From: DASCQC01 sp036012865
Lineage (GTDB): Bacteria > Pseudomonadota > Gammaproteobacteria > Comchoanobacterales > Comchoanobacteraceae
Direction of reading: 5' to 3'
Length of the DNA: 64,000 nucleotides
NCBI GenBank assembly: GCA_036012865.1
Contig: DASCQC010000017.1
Span: 116,320 to 180,319, forward strand
In this document: one piece after another, positions 1-8,401 of the stretch
Layout: every line of letters starts with the position of its first letter
Position numbering within the stretch: the first letter of the stretch is position 1
The notes under the pieces: generated by a model
What the model was told of the DNA's origin: nothing
Database searches by the model: none
The model's input: the letters and a program-made list of their open reading frames with translations, nothing else
Made by a program: the position numbers and the translations under genes

Positions 1-78
1 AGGAATAACAATCTGCTTTCCTTGACTTTTACTATGGTTGCAACACAACCACGCTAACCAATCTTTCTCATGATTCAC
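1..78 (-). CDS. 5' part of an unrecognised gene, cut by window edge
   Basis: An open frame runs on the minus strand from a GTG at 78 to the window edge. An AGAGGA ribosome-binding site lies 6 nt upstream of the GTG. The 26 visible codons begin M-N-H-E-K-D-W-L-A-W-L and contain a double cysteine. The fragment is too short to assign to a family. It is co-directional with the downstream-reading SDR gene that ends at 97, so the two may form an operon. Confidence is low because only the N-terminus is visible. Confidence 0.4.
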   Translation of the reverse strand, partial: MNHEKDWLAWLCCNHSKSQGKQIVIP

Positions 79-96
79 GCTATTTCCTCTTATGGC

Positions 97-1107
97 TTAA
101 ACGAGGTGATCTTCTTCCAGTTGCTTAGCATGCTCTAAAATAGTTTCTTGCAAACTGCGATATTGAAGGCCTAACTGTAATGACTTCTGATGGTCGTACG
201 CTACAGACTGACCTAAGTTACGACGAAGAATCTCTTGCTTAATCCCAACCAGCGGAGCCACACAACGCACAACAAAATTGGGTAATTTCCATACCGGTAA
301 ATACCATCGCTTAGGGAAACCTTTCTTCAACATTTTACCGATGCTAAGAACACTGATGGGCTCGTTCACTACGAGGTATCGCCCTTGGCCGGATTTTGCT
401 GCCAAAACATGCGCCTTAGCAACGTCTCTAACATCAACGCAATTAAAGTATAAATTGGGAGCAAATAATGGGTATTTACCCTTCAAAATATCTCGAATGA
501 TTCGAACACTCATTCCCAATCGCTTCGATAAACTGGGACCTATCACTAAACCTGGGTTAATGACTACCATCGTCCAATGGTCCTGCTTGTGCGCAATCTC
601 CCATGCTGCCCTTTCTGCTAAAGTTTTACTTTTATAGTACGGGTGTGTTGGGTTATCATTCCAATCTTCTTCAGTGTAAGCACCGTTTTTTCCAGAGCCC
701 AGACCATTCCCTCCCTTAGAAACAGCAGCAATGCTTGAAGTTAACACCACCCTTCGAACGCAATCGACTTTTTTTAATGCAGATAGCAGCCCTTTGGTTC
801 CTTCAATGGCCGGCCTTAACAATTGTTCTTCTGGGTTAGCTACCTTAACAATCAAAACCGGTGATGCTGTATGAAACAAAGTATCACACCCCTCCAATGC
901 AGGTAAAAATGATTCAGAATCTAATAAATCCGCCTTAAAAAGTTTTAGCTTGGGGTACGCCTGTTGCATAGCAAATAAATGTTCATTGTTCTCATTGTTC
1001 TCCAACGACCTAACCGTTCCATGTACCGTTAAACCCTCCTCTAATAACATTTTAACTACCCAAGAACCAATATACCCACTGGCTCCGGTAACGCATACAC
1101 ATTTCAT
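97..1107 (-). CDS. Extended SDR, dihydroflavonol 4-reductase-like NAD(P)-dependent oxidoreductase
   Basis: This 336-aa protein is a cytoplasmic extended short-chain dehydrogenase/reductase of the DFR/NAD-dependent epimerase group. The N-terminal nucleotide-binding motif VTGASGYIGS has the GxxGxxG pattern. The catalytic set is visible: the serine in VVLTSSIAAVS near residue 124 and the YxxxK motif in YYKSKTLAE (Tyr157, Lys161). A typical INPGLVIGPS segment follows. The ATG at 1107 is chosen because an AGGAGGG site lies 6 nt upstream; an in-frame TTG further upstream lies before that site. The substrate cannot be read from the sequence. Members of this group reduce aldehydes, ketones or flavonoid-like compounds, but a bacterial substrate is not implied here. 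Confidence 0.85.
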   Translation of the reverse strand: MKCVCVTGASGYIGSWVVKMLLEEGLTVHGTVRSLENNENNEHLFAMQQAYPKLKLFKADLLDSESFLPALEGCDTLFHTASPVLIVKVANPEEQLLRPAIEGTKGLLSALKKVDCVRRVVLTSSIAAVSKGGNGLGSGKNGAYTEEDWNDNPTHPYYKSKTLAERAAWEIAHKQDHWTMVVINPGLVIGPSLSKRLGMSVRIIRDILKGKYPLFAPNLYFNCVDVRDVAKAHVLAAKSGQGRYLVVNEPISVLSIGKMLKKGFPKRWYLPVWKLPNFVVRCVAPLVGIKQEILRRNLGQSVAYDHQKSLQLGLQYRSLQETILEHAKQLEEDHLV

Positions 1108-1233
1108 ACATAACCCTCCTGAACTTCTCAATCAAATCATAATTACCCCCTACATGCAAGCTTGTCCCCAAGTAAATACCCCCCTCAGCGATTATTTATC
1201 AACACCTGTCACTCATAAAAAAGGAAACTACTC

Positions 1234-1560
1234 ATGGACTGGAAACAAAAGCACTGCAAACCTTGTGAAGGGGGCGTTTCTCCCATGACCGACAAAGCTA
1301 TTCATGAACACTTAAAAAGCCTTGATAAATGGTCATTAGAAACAAACACTAGCACGCTTACAAGAACATTTAAGTTTAATAACTTCTACCAAACCATGAG
1401 CTTTGTTAATGCCGTTGCTTGGGTTGCGAATCAAGAGGATCACCACCCTGACCTTGAAGTAAGCTATGGCAGCTGCACCGTTAACCTTTCGACCCATGCT
1501 GTTAACGGGCTTACTGATAATGATTTTATTATGGCCGCTAAAATAAGCGACCTAATCTAG
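1234..1560 (+). CDS. phhB: Pterin-4a-carbinolamine dehydratase
   Basis: The 108-aa protein matches the PhhB/DCoH family, which dehydrates 4a-hydroxytetrahydrobiopterin during pterin cofactor recycling. The N-terminus has the family CKPCEGG start. The core contains NQEDHHPDLEVSYGSC followed by VNLSTHAVNGLTDND, matching the conserved HHPD and THxxxGLT signatures with the active-site histidines. An AAGGAAA site lies about 7 nt before the ATG. No phenylalanine hydroxylase gene lies next to it, so the physiological partner is not visible; stand-alone PhhB is common in gammaproteobacteria. Confidence 0.93.
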   Translation: MDWKQKHCKPCEGGVSPMTDKAIHEHLKSLDKWSLETNTSTLTRTFKFNNFYQTMSFVNAVAWVANQEDHHPDLEVSYGSCTVNLSTHAVNGLTDNDFIMAAKISDLI

Positions 1561-1568
1561 CTTTACAA

Positions 1569-3122
1569 TTAATCGCTGACTATGGGTAAAGCTTGCAAAA
1601 CTTTTTTAGCTTTCTCATGACCCTTCATAGAGGCTTTATTGAACCAGTATAGGGCATTTTTTTGGTACAACTTAGCCAACGCATATTGCGCATCAACATT
1701 GTCTTGTTTGGCGGCTTGTCTGCCCCAGTATTCAGCATTAACATAATCATTTTTCATCATCAATAATTGAGAAAAAAACTGCTGAGCCTTAGCATGACCT
1801 TGTTTGGATGCAGCCTGATACCAATGATAAGCATCATTTAATTCCCCTTGTTTTTCATACAGTCTTGCAAGAGAGAATTGGGCTTCTTTGTTACCTTTTC
1901 TAGCCGATTTTTCATACCACTGCTTAGCTTTCATATTATTTTTATCTCCCCCTAAGCCCTTCTCATGCATCCAGCCTAAATGGTATTGAGCTTGTTTCAT
2001 TGCTAAGGATGAAGGTTGCTTCAAACCAGCTGATACCTCATACGCCTTTTTTAACAATTTAAAATTAAACCGCTGATAGGTTGCTAGCAATAATTCAGGC
2101 TTACTACTTTGCTGCATCACATGGCCCCAATGAGTATCGAGCTTTACATGATCATTCAGTTTTAATAAGGATTGATAATGTCTAATTTTATCGGCCGATT
2201 TTCGGAAAGACTGTCCTGCTTTTCCCTCTAAGAAGTGTTTGTTTTTAATAATCCCATCCAATGAACCATATTGCTGCAACCAATCTTTAGCCATGTTTTT
2301 ATTGATCCCAGTTATGCCAGGAACATTATCAGCTTTATCACCCATCAATGTTAAATAGTCTAAAAACCGTTTGGGAGAAACCCCATAAAACCGCTTAATC
2401 TCTTGGGTGGTGCTATATCGATCAAAGATAGGGTTATAAATAGCAACATTATCTGTAACCAATTGATTAAAATCTTTGTCCCCGGAACATATAACCACTT
2501 TAAAACCGTGCTCCTGAGCTTGTCTAGATAAGGTTGCAATAATATCATCAGCCTCTATATATTTCTGATGAATAATAGGTATTCCTCGGTCATGAAGGGT
2601 CCCCCAAATAAATGGCGTTTGATAAAATAATTTTGTGGAGGTAGCTTGGCGTGTTGATTTATAGTTTTTATTATCTTGTTGTCGACTACTTTTACCCGAC
2701 CGGGTGTAGTAATTTGACCAGCTCGTAAAATCATCTGATTTAAAAGCCGTATCCAAAGCAACAACCAATAAGGCATCTGGAAATTGTGTGCGAAGTTTAT
2801 CAATAATTTTTATCACCCCATAAATAGCCCCAGATGGCTCGTGATTTTTATTGGTAAAACCCTCATATTTATTATAGGCTTGGTACTGAAAATACAACCC
2901 ATCCAACAAGATAATATCAGCAACTCTCTGTTGCTCTGCTTTTTGATACCAAAAACGAGCTTGTTGATAATTTTTTTGATCAAAATAAGTTTGCGCTACG
3001 CTATACTGAGCATTTCGATCACCTTTTTGTGCTTGACTTAGTAGGGTATTATTATCCGCCTGAGCTAAAAGACTATGCCCCGCATACAACATACCCACAA
3101 TAAACATTCCTAATTTTTTCAT
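1569..3122 (-). CDS. Exported FEN/PIN-type 5'-3' exonuclease domain inserted between Sel1 repeats
   Basis: This 517-aa protein starts with a Sec-type signal peptide (residues 1-22, cleavage after LAQA). One Sel1-like repeat follows (about 25-68), then a domain closely resembling the 5'-3' exonuclease of DNA polymerase I (about 70-340), then four more Sel1-like repeats (about 373-503). The nuclease metal ligands appear intact: Asp74 in LLDG, Arg158 in NYKSTR, Glu190/Asp192/Asp193 in EADDIIATL, Asp215/Asp217 in SGDKDFNQLV, and Asp262/Asp265 in MGDKADNVPGI. The C-terminal helix-hairpin-helix region GITGINKNMA is also recognisable. The ATG at 3122 follows an AAGGA site; a TTG two codons upstream is less likely. 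A paralogue lies at 8402-9859. Pol I exonuclease is normally cytoplasmic, so export of an apparently intact nuclease is unusual. Nuclease activity is inferred from motifs; location is inferred from the signal peptide. Confidence 0.88.
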   Translation of the reverse strand: MKKLGMFIVGMLYAGHSLLAQADNNTLLSQAQKGDRNAQYSVAQTYFDQKNYQQARFWYQKAEQQRVADIILLDGLYFQYQAYNKYEGFTNKNHEPSGAIYGVIKIIDKLRTQFPDALLVVALDTAFKSDDFTSWSNYYTRSGKSSRQQDNKNYKSTRQATSTKLFYQTPFIWGTLHDRGIPIIHQKYIEADDIIATLSRQAQEHGFKVVICSGDKDFNQLVTDNVAIYNPIFDRYSTTQEIKRFYGVSPKRFLDYLTLMGDKADNVPGITGINKNMAKDWLQQYGSLDGIIKNKHFLEGKAGQSFRKSADKIRHYQSLLKLNDHVKLDTHWGHVMQQSSKPELLLATYQRFNFKLLKKAYEVSAGLKQPSSLAMKQAQYHLGWMHEKGLGGDKNNMKAKQWYEKSARKGNKEAQFSLARLYEKQGELNDAYHWYQAASKQGHAKAQQFFSQLLMMKNDYVNAEYWGRQAAKQDNVDAQYALAKLYQKNALYWFNKASMKGHEKAKKVLQALPIVSD

Positions 3123-3462
3123 AGCCAATCCTTACTTATGTGAAATTAGTTTAATGGTTATCGAAAAAAACTTCTAGGAAATTTAATGTATTCTTTAATA
3201 TATTCTGTTTCATTGACCACCCATGCATTGTATTTCTAAAGCATCAAGTTGTCGGCAAAAAAAGAAGATAAGCCCACCAAAAACTTCAAAACTCGACCAA
3301 GAATAATAAATAATTGATACACAATAATTTTACCAAACAACCAATCATCATAACCCAAGTAAATAACACAGAACACCATCAGTAAATACCTAACAGTGGA
3401 TAACATTGCTTTTTAAAAAAATATGTCGTATAATTAATAAGTAGGAAACAAGGAATGTTTTT
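3123..3462. other. Intergenic region between divergent FEN-Sel1 and fadA genes
   Basis: This 340-bp AT-rich stretch separates two divergent genes. I see no coding frame, tRNA or strong hairpin. A good sigma-70-like promoter for fadA lies at its right end and is listed separately. The left part should hold the promoter for the exported nuclease, but no clear -35/-10 pair stands out. Confidence 0.6.
3406..3434 (+). promoter_or_regulatory. Sigma-70-like promoter of fadA-fadB
   Basis: TTGCTT at 3406-3411 and a consensus TATAAT at 3429-3434 are separated by exactly 17 bp. The -10 element ends 28 nt before the fadA ATG, leaving room for a short leader with the AAGGAA ribosome-binding site. I see no obvious FadR-like palindrome overlapping it. 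Confidence 0.7.
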
Positions 3463-4668
3463 ATGGATTGTTATGTGTATGACTCCGTCAGGAGTCCTCG
3501 TGGTCGAGGGAAGTCATCAGGGTCTTTACACCCCATTACTTCAGTCAATTTATTCACACAAACTTTATCAGCCCTTTGTCAGCGCAATACTCAAGCAACC
3601 CCATGGGTTGAAGATGTCATTGCTGGTTGTGTTATGCCTGTTGGTGAGCAAGGTGCTAACATAGCAAGAGCGGCTGCTTTAAAAGCAGGCTTACCCGAAT
3701 CTTGCACGGGCATGCAAATCAATCGTTTCTGTGCCTCTGGATTAGATGCCATTGGTATTGCTTCTGCAAAAATTCATAGCCAACAAATTCAGTGTGCCAT
3801 TGCTGGCGGCATAGAGTCTATGTCTAGAGTACCCATGAGCGCGGATGGCGGCGCTATGATTGCAGACCCCTCTATTGCCTTTGATCTTTCCATTATACCC
3901 CAGGGTATCAGTGCAGACTTAATTGCATCATTGGATGGCTATCAACGTGAAGAACTGGATGCTTATGCCGCACAAAGCCATCAGCGAGCTGCTCATGCAC
4001 AACAAGCTGGCTATTTTAAAAACAGCATTATCCCCATTCATAATCATATTGGTGAAATAGTTCTGGATTATGATGAAAATGTTCGTCAGGACTGTACCAC
4101 TGAGAGCCTAAGCAAACTCAACCCATCCTTTACTATGATGGGGCAACTGGCCGGGTTTAATTCAGTGGCGGTACAACGTTACCCTCAGCTTGAAAATATC
4201 CAACACTTTCATCACCCCGGTAATTCTTCAGCAATCGTTGATGGATCTGCAGCCGTGTTATTGGGCAATGAATCATTTGGAAAAAAACACGGCCTAACTC
4301 CTAGCGCAAGAATACGCATGCTAACTTCTCTAGGCAGTGACCCTACCATCATGTTAACGGCTCCGGCGAAAGTTGCTAAAAAAGCATTGGCTCAAGCAAA
4401 ACTAACCGCGGATGACATTGATTTATGGGAGATCAACGAAGCCTTTTCTTCTGTTATTCTTCATTTCATGAAAGAAATGGGTATTGATGATAGTCGCCTT
4501 AATGTTAACGGTGGAGCCATCGCTATGGGTCACCCATTAGGTGCTACCGGAGCCATGATTTTTGGCATGGCTATCGATGAATTAAAAAGACGCAAGGCAA
4601 AAAGAGCACTCATCGCACTTTGTGTTGCTGGGGGCATGGGAACAGCCGCAATTATTGAACGAATATGA
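3463..4668 (+). CDS. fadA: Acetyl-CoA acyltransferase (thiolase), FadA-like
   Basis: The 401-aa thiolase catalyses the last step of fatty-acid beta-oxidation, cleaving 3-ketoacyl-CoA with CoA. The nucleophile Cys90 lies in NRFCASGLDAI. The C-terminal signatures NVNGGAIAMGHPLGATGA (His357) and LCVAGGMGTA (Cys387) complete the thiolase triad, and NEAFSS is present. The gene is followed after 9 bp by the FadB-type hydratase/dehydrogenase, forming a two-gene operon in which the thiolase comes first. The ATG is supported by an AAGGAA site 7-8 nt upstream. It could act biosynthetically as an acetyl-CoA acetyltransferase, but the neighbour argues for beta-oxidation. Confidence 0.92.
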   Translation: MDCYVYDSVRSPRGRGKSSGSLHPITSVNLFTQTLSALCQRNTQATPWVEDVIAGCVMPVGEQGANIARAAALKAGLPESCTGMQINRFCASGLDAIGIASAKIHSQQIQCAIAGGIESMSRVPMSADGGAMIADPSIAFDLSIIPQGISADLIASLDGYQREELDAYAAQSHQRAAHAQQAGYFKNSIIPIHNHIGEIVLDYDENVRQDCTTESLSKLNPSFTMMGQLAGFNSVAVQRYPQLENIQHFHHPGNSSAIVDGSAAVLLGNESFGKKHGLTPSARIRMLTSLGSDPTIMLTAPAKVAKKALAQAKLTADDIDLWEINEAFSSVILHFMKEMGIDDSRLNVNGGAIAMGHPLGATGAMIFGMAIDELKRRKAKRALIALCVAGGMGTAAIIERI

Positions 4669-4677
4669 GGTATTGTA

Positions 4678-6756
4678 ATGGACTACATTAACTTAAAAAC
4701 CAAGGACAATGGCATTGTCATTTTAGAGTGGGATCACCCCACTCAATCCACCAATGTTTTAAATGAAGACTCTCTGAGTGATTTCAAAACAAAACTAGAA
4801 CAAGCCCTTAAACAATCCTGTAAAGGAATCATCTTAACCAGTACTAAATCCACCTTCAGTGCTGGCGCCGACCTTAACTATATCCAAGAAGTGATCACTC
4901 GCCCTGACCCACACAAAGAGCTATTTAATGCCATCATGACTATTCAACAACTGTTTCGCACCCTAGAGACATCCAACACCCCCATTGTAGCTGCCATCAA
5001 TGGAAGCTGCCTCGGAGGGGGGTTTGAGTTAGCTCTGGCCTGCCATCATCGCATCATGGCCAATAACTCCAGCGCTAGAATAGGCTTGCCCGAAGTCAAA
5101 TTAGGCATTCTTCCCGGGTTAGGTGGCACCTGCCGATTGGTTCGAAACCTTGGCAGTGAAGGAGCATTAAAACTGATTTTAAGAGGGTCACTGTTACCTC
5201 CACAAGCAGCATTAAAACAAGGCCTGGTTCATCAAGTAGCTGAACAAGATGATCTGATTGACAAAGCCTCCGAATGGATCATGGGCAACCCGACTGCCAA
5301 ACAGCCTTGGGATCTACCTAAATTCCGCATCCCTGGAGGGCCTCCTTATTCTAAAAATGGCCTGATGATATGGGGCGGAGCCAATGGCATACTCCGCCAA
5401 CAAACCTTCGGACGATACCCTGGTGCTCGTGCAGCCATGGCTGCGATCTATGAAGGCTTGCTTGTTGACTTCGATCAAGCGCTGGAAATTGAAGCCCAAT
5501 ATTTCACACAAACTTTTCTAAAACCCGAAGCTCAGGCAATGGTCAAGTCACTCTTTACCACACGAAGTCAAATAAAAAAAGGCATTCATCGGCCCAAAAA
5601 CATTCCTTTTTCTCCTACTTCAAAACTAGGCATATTAGGCTCTGGCTTTATGGGTCAAGGCATTGCTCATGTTGCTTCTAAAGCTGGCATTGACGTCATC
5701 TTAATTGACCAAGCCGAAGACCTTGCAAAAAAAGGCCTGGAAAATATTAGTCAAGCCTTCCAAAAACAAGTTAAACAAGGTCGCATGCATTCCGATAGCG
5801 CTACAAAAACTTTGGAACGCATTACTGCAACCAGCGACTATAGCTTACTTAAAGGCTGTGATTTAGTTATCGAGGCTGTTTTTGAAAACCGTAAAATCAA
5901 ACAGCAAGCCTATGAGAAAGCTTTACAGCATATCAATCATGATACGATTATGGGGTCCAACACTTCTACTTTGCCGATATCAGGTTTAGCACAGTCTTTA
6001 CCTCAACCCAACCAAATGATAGGCATTCATTTTTTCTCACCCGTAGACAAAATGGACCTTGTTGAAGTTATTCTGGGTAAGAAAACAGATGACCGAAGCT
6101 TAGCCAAAGCCCTAGATTTTCTAAAACAGCTTAATAAAACACCCATTGTGGTGAATGATGGCCGTGGGTTTTATACCACCCGGTGCGTCATAAGCTATAT
6201 CAATGAAGGTTTACAAATGATTACTGAAGGCATTCCAGCACCCTTAATAGAAAATGGGGCTAAAATGCTAGGAATGCCGGTAGGCCCCTTAGCCCTTATT
6301 GATGAGATCGCCATTGAATTAGCCTACCTCATTCGAAAACAAACCCAAGAAGACCTAGGAAAAGACTTTGAAGATGACCCCAGCGGCCCCCTCATTGCAA
6401 CCATGGTTGAGAAATATCAGCGATTGGGACGAAAGAACCAGAAAGGCTTTTATGATTATACGCCCACAGGAAAAACCTTGTGGCCTGAACTCAAGCAGTG
6501 GGAACACTCATCTCCCCCATCGCTTGAATCCATTCAAGATCGACTCATGTACAGGCAAATAGCTGAAGTGCTAAAGTGTGAAAAACAAGGTATTATTTTA
6601 GATGATCGTGACGCAGATATCGGTGCTATTTTTGGCTGGGGCTTCCTCCCCTGGACAGGAGGGCCGATGAGTTGGGTCAACCAACAAGGTAGAGCATTCA
6701 TTGGAAAAAAACTTAAACTCCTTGCCACAGAACATGGCCAACGATTTTCCATCTAG
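4678..6756 (+). CDS. fadB: Multifunctional enoyl-CoA hydratase / 3-hydroxyacyl-CoA dehydrogenase
   Basis: The 692-aa protein is the alpha subunit of the fatty-acid oxidation complex (FadB/FadJ type). The N-terminal crotonase domain has the oxyanion segment FSAGADLNYI, Glu117 in GGGFELALAC and Glu139 in GLPEVKLGILPG, matching the two catalytic glutamates. From about residue 318 the dehydrogenase domain starts with the NAD-binding motif LGILGSGFMGQGIAHV. The active-site histidine is in GIHFFSPVDKMDLVEV. A C-terminal 3HCDH domain follows. The ribosome-binding site GAGG overlaps the fadA stop codon, so the genes are tightly coupled. No acyl-CoA dehydrogenase or fadD lies in this window. At 692 residues it is slightly shorter than E. 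coli FadB (729), nearer FadJ. Confidence 0.93.
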   Translation: MDYINLKTKDNGIVILEWDHPTQSTNVLNEDSLSDFKTKLEQALKQSCKGIILTSTKSTFSAGADLNYIQEVITRPDPHKELFNAIMTIQQLFRTLETSNTPIVAAINGSCLGGGFELALACHHRIMANNSSARIGLPEVKLGILPGLGGTCRLVRNLGSEGALKLILRGSLLPPQAALKQGLVHQVAEQDDLIDKASEWIMGNPTAKQPWDLPKFRIPGGPPYSKNGLMIWGGANGILRQQTFGRYPGARAAMAAIYEGLLVDFDQALEIEAQYFTQTFLKPEAQAMVKSLFTTRSQIKKGIHRPKNIPFSPTSKLGILGSGFMGQGIAHVASKAGIDVILIDQAEDLAKKGLENISQAFQKQVKQGRMHSDSATKTLERITATSDYSLLKGCDLVIEAVFENRKIKQQAYEKALQHINHDTIMGSNTSTLPISGLAQSLPQPNQMIGIHFFSPVDKMDLVEVILGKKTDDRSLAKALDFLKQLNKTPIVVNDGRGFYTTRCVISYINEGLQMITEGIPAPLIENGAKMLGMPVGPLALIDEIAIELAYLIRKQTQEDLGKDFEDDPSGPLIATMVEKYQRLGRKNQKGFYDYTPTGKTLWPELKQWEHSSPPSLESIQDRLMYRQIAEVLKCEKQGIILDDRDADIGAIFGWGFLPWTGGPMSWVNQQGRAFIGKKLKLLATEHGQRFSI

Positions 6757-7252
6757 AGAATAACTGACCAGTCACTAATAAGTCTTTAGTCGATCAGGAA
6801 TACTAGGACCCAGTGCTTCGAAATGTCTAAAAAGTTATCGCATTCTTTTTTACATAAGGGGGGAAACAAGCCAAAACGGTCACGTTGTTTTTGATCAGGT
6901 TTTGCATACAAATACCGGGAGGCTCAAGGTAAGTATTTTTACCTCTTAGACGACAGTCCAACAAGCGTTCAGATAGTGTCCCTTTATCGTTCCTTTCTGG
7001 CGATAAACACTGATCTATGACAGGCCTAATACTTGCTGACAACGCTTATTTATTGCAGCCAATACCAATATCATTAATGGTTATATAAAAGTTCGTTGAC
7101 TCGAGAATTAAATGAAATTTATTTTATATTTCAACCTGCCTTCTTGTAAGATATCTCTGAAAATTATTGTTTGAGTTTATTTAATTCATACTCCATATTA
7201 AGATCCTAGATTGCTAATATAAATTTTAAACCTATAAAGTTACGGAGTACAA
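6757..7252. other. Long intergenic region upstream of omptin gene
   Basis: Nearly 500 bp without a convincing gene. A 71-codon open frame on the minus strand (6827-7042) has no ribosome-binding site and no recognisable family, so I do not call it. The right half is very AT-rich and probably carries the omptin promoter and leader. No inverted repeats typical of an insertion-sequence remnant were found. Confidence 0.5.
7096..7125 (+). promoter_or_regulatory. Possible promoter of the omptin gene
   Basis: TTGACT at 7096-7101 is followed after an 18-bp spacer by TATTTT at 7120-7125. This would give a leader of about 120 nt before the ATG at 7253. The -35 match is good and the -10 match is moderate, so this is a suggestion only. 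Confidence 0.35.
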
Positions 7253-8212
7253 ATGAACATTTATAAATACAGCCCAATCGTTCCCCTTCTATCTATTCTT
7301 TTGATGAACTCAACAGCAGTGTACGCCAATCAAAATAAATTTGTACAAACATCCATGGATGTCTCCTTAGGATCTATTCATCTTGAAGCCCTTGAAAAGG
7401 TCTATGATGATGGCTTTCTATTAAGCCAACTTGAATGGACCACTCAACAATCACCCCTATTAAGTTCAATCATAAATTTCAAATATGGTCCAAAATTTAC
7501 GTTTCAATTGAAGGGTGCCTTTTCATCAAGTGGCGAAGGTGAACTGTATGATTATGACTGGATTAATCCAACAAGTTATGGGGTTACTAATTCTTTCGAA
7601 AACTGGACTCATAAATCTCATAGTAACACTGAATTAAAATACTACTATCAAGTTGGATTCAAAGCATTTTATCAGTTATTCCATAAAAACAACCTTGACC
7701 TTAAAGGCCTCCTTAATGCTCAAAGAATAAGCATGGACTGGGACGCAGTGGGTGGAACTTACATTTATAGCTCTGGTGGCGCAGGGTTTAGAGGAGCCTC
7801 TGGATCCTTTGCAAATGGCGTCGGTATTAATTATGGACAAACCTGGGATACGTTTGCACTAGGAATAGATGCCAGCACTGACTATGAAGACTATTCATTT
7901 CACTTTGCTCCTCAATACGGTATCAATACAAATATTCATGATCAAGATATACATGTACTAAGAGGTATAACCTTTAATGAAGACCTTGCCGAAAAAGGAG
8001 GCAGCACATTCTTAGCATTAGACGTTAAGGCAAACAAGCACATTAGTAAATCAATGGATGCCTATGCCGTGTATTCATATGAGAATCACTTTGAAGGTAA
8101 AGGTGAAACAGATGTGTGTGGTGCACATCAATGCTCTCATTTTTCTGGAGATGCAGCAGGGGCTTCCTTAAAGACCCATAGCTTTATGATAGGTTTGACG
8201 ATTAAAGATTAG
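7253..8212 (+). CDS. Omptin-family outer-membrane aspartate/histidine protease
   Basis: The 319-aa protein has a signal peptide (1-25, ending AVYA) and a beta-barrel sequence of omptin type (OmpT, Pla, PgtE relatives). All four omptin active-site residues can be placed: Asp100 and Asp102 in YDYDW and the Asp232/His234 pair in HDQDIHV. The hallmark GGTYIYSSGGAGFRG and GSFANG segments match the omptin loop (GGSYIYSS...GSFPNG in OmpT). Omptins cleave host or environmental peptides at basic residues and need lipopolysaccharide for activity. The ATG follows a CGGAG site. The gene stands alone between fadB and the second FEN-Sel1 gene. In pathogens this family acts on plasminogen and antimicrobial peptides; the target here is unknown. 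Confidence 0.9.
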   Translation: MNIYKYSPIVPLLSILLMNSTAVYANQNKFVQTSMDVSLGSIHLEALEKVYDDGFLLSQLEWTTQQSPLLSSIINFKYGPKFTFQLKGAFSSSGEGELYDYDWINPTSYGVTNSFENWTHKSHSNTELKYYYQVGFKAFYQLFHKNNLDLKGLLNAQRISMDWDAVGGTYIYSSGGAGFRGASGSFANGVGINYGQTWDTFALGIDASTDYEDYSFHFAPQYGINTNIHDQDIHVLRGITFNEDLAEKGGSTFLALDVKANKHISKSMDAYAVYSYENHFEGKGETDVCGAHQCSHFSGDAAGASLKTHSFMIGLTIKD

Positions 8213-8401
8213 ACTTATAGCACAACAAACCATAAATCAGAGAACTCTTGGCTACAGCCTTATATTTCATCACATTAAGTGCTCAAGTTTTTTCTGATTT
8301 TGGCCTATCAAATATCAGACAACTCTTCTTTCAAAACATTCACTCCTAAACCTAATTAATCACCCAGAAGGGCTAGCCCCCTCAATAAAACTTCTCTCAA
8401 T

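Noticed and set aside
1569..3122. A displaced fragment of polA
   Set aside because: The exonuclease domain is preceded by a signal peptide and flanked on both sides by Sel1 repeats in one intact frame, and a second gene has the same layout, so it is a real gene family, not a polA fragment.
6827..7042. 71-codon open frame on the minus strand in the gap before the omptin gene
   Set aside because: No ribosome-binding site, no recognisable domain and no partner gene; composition is not convincing as coding.
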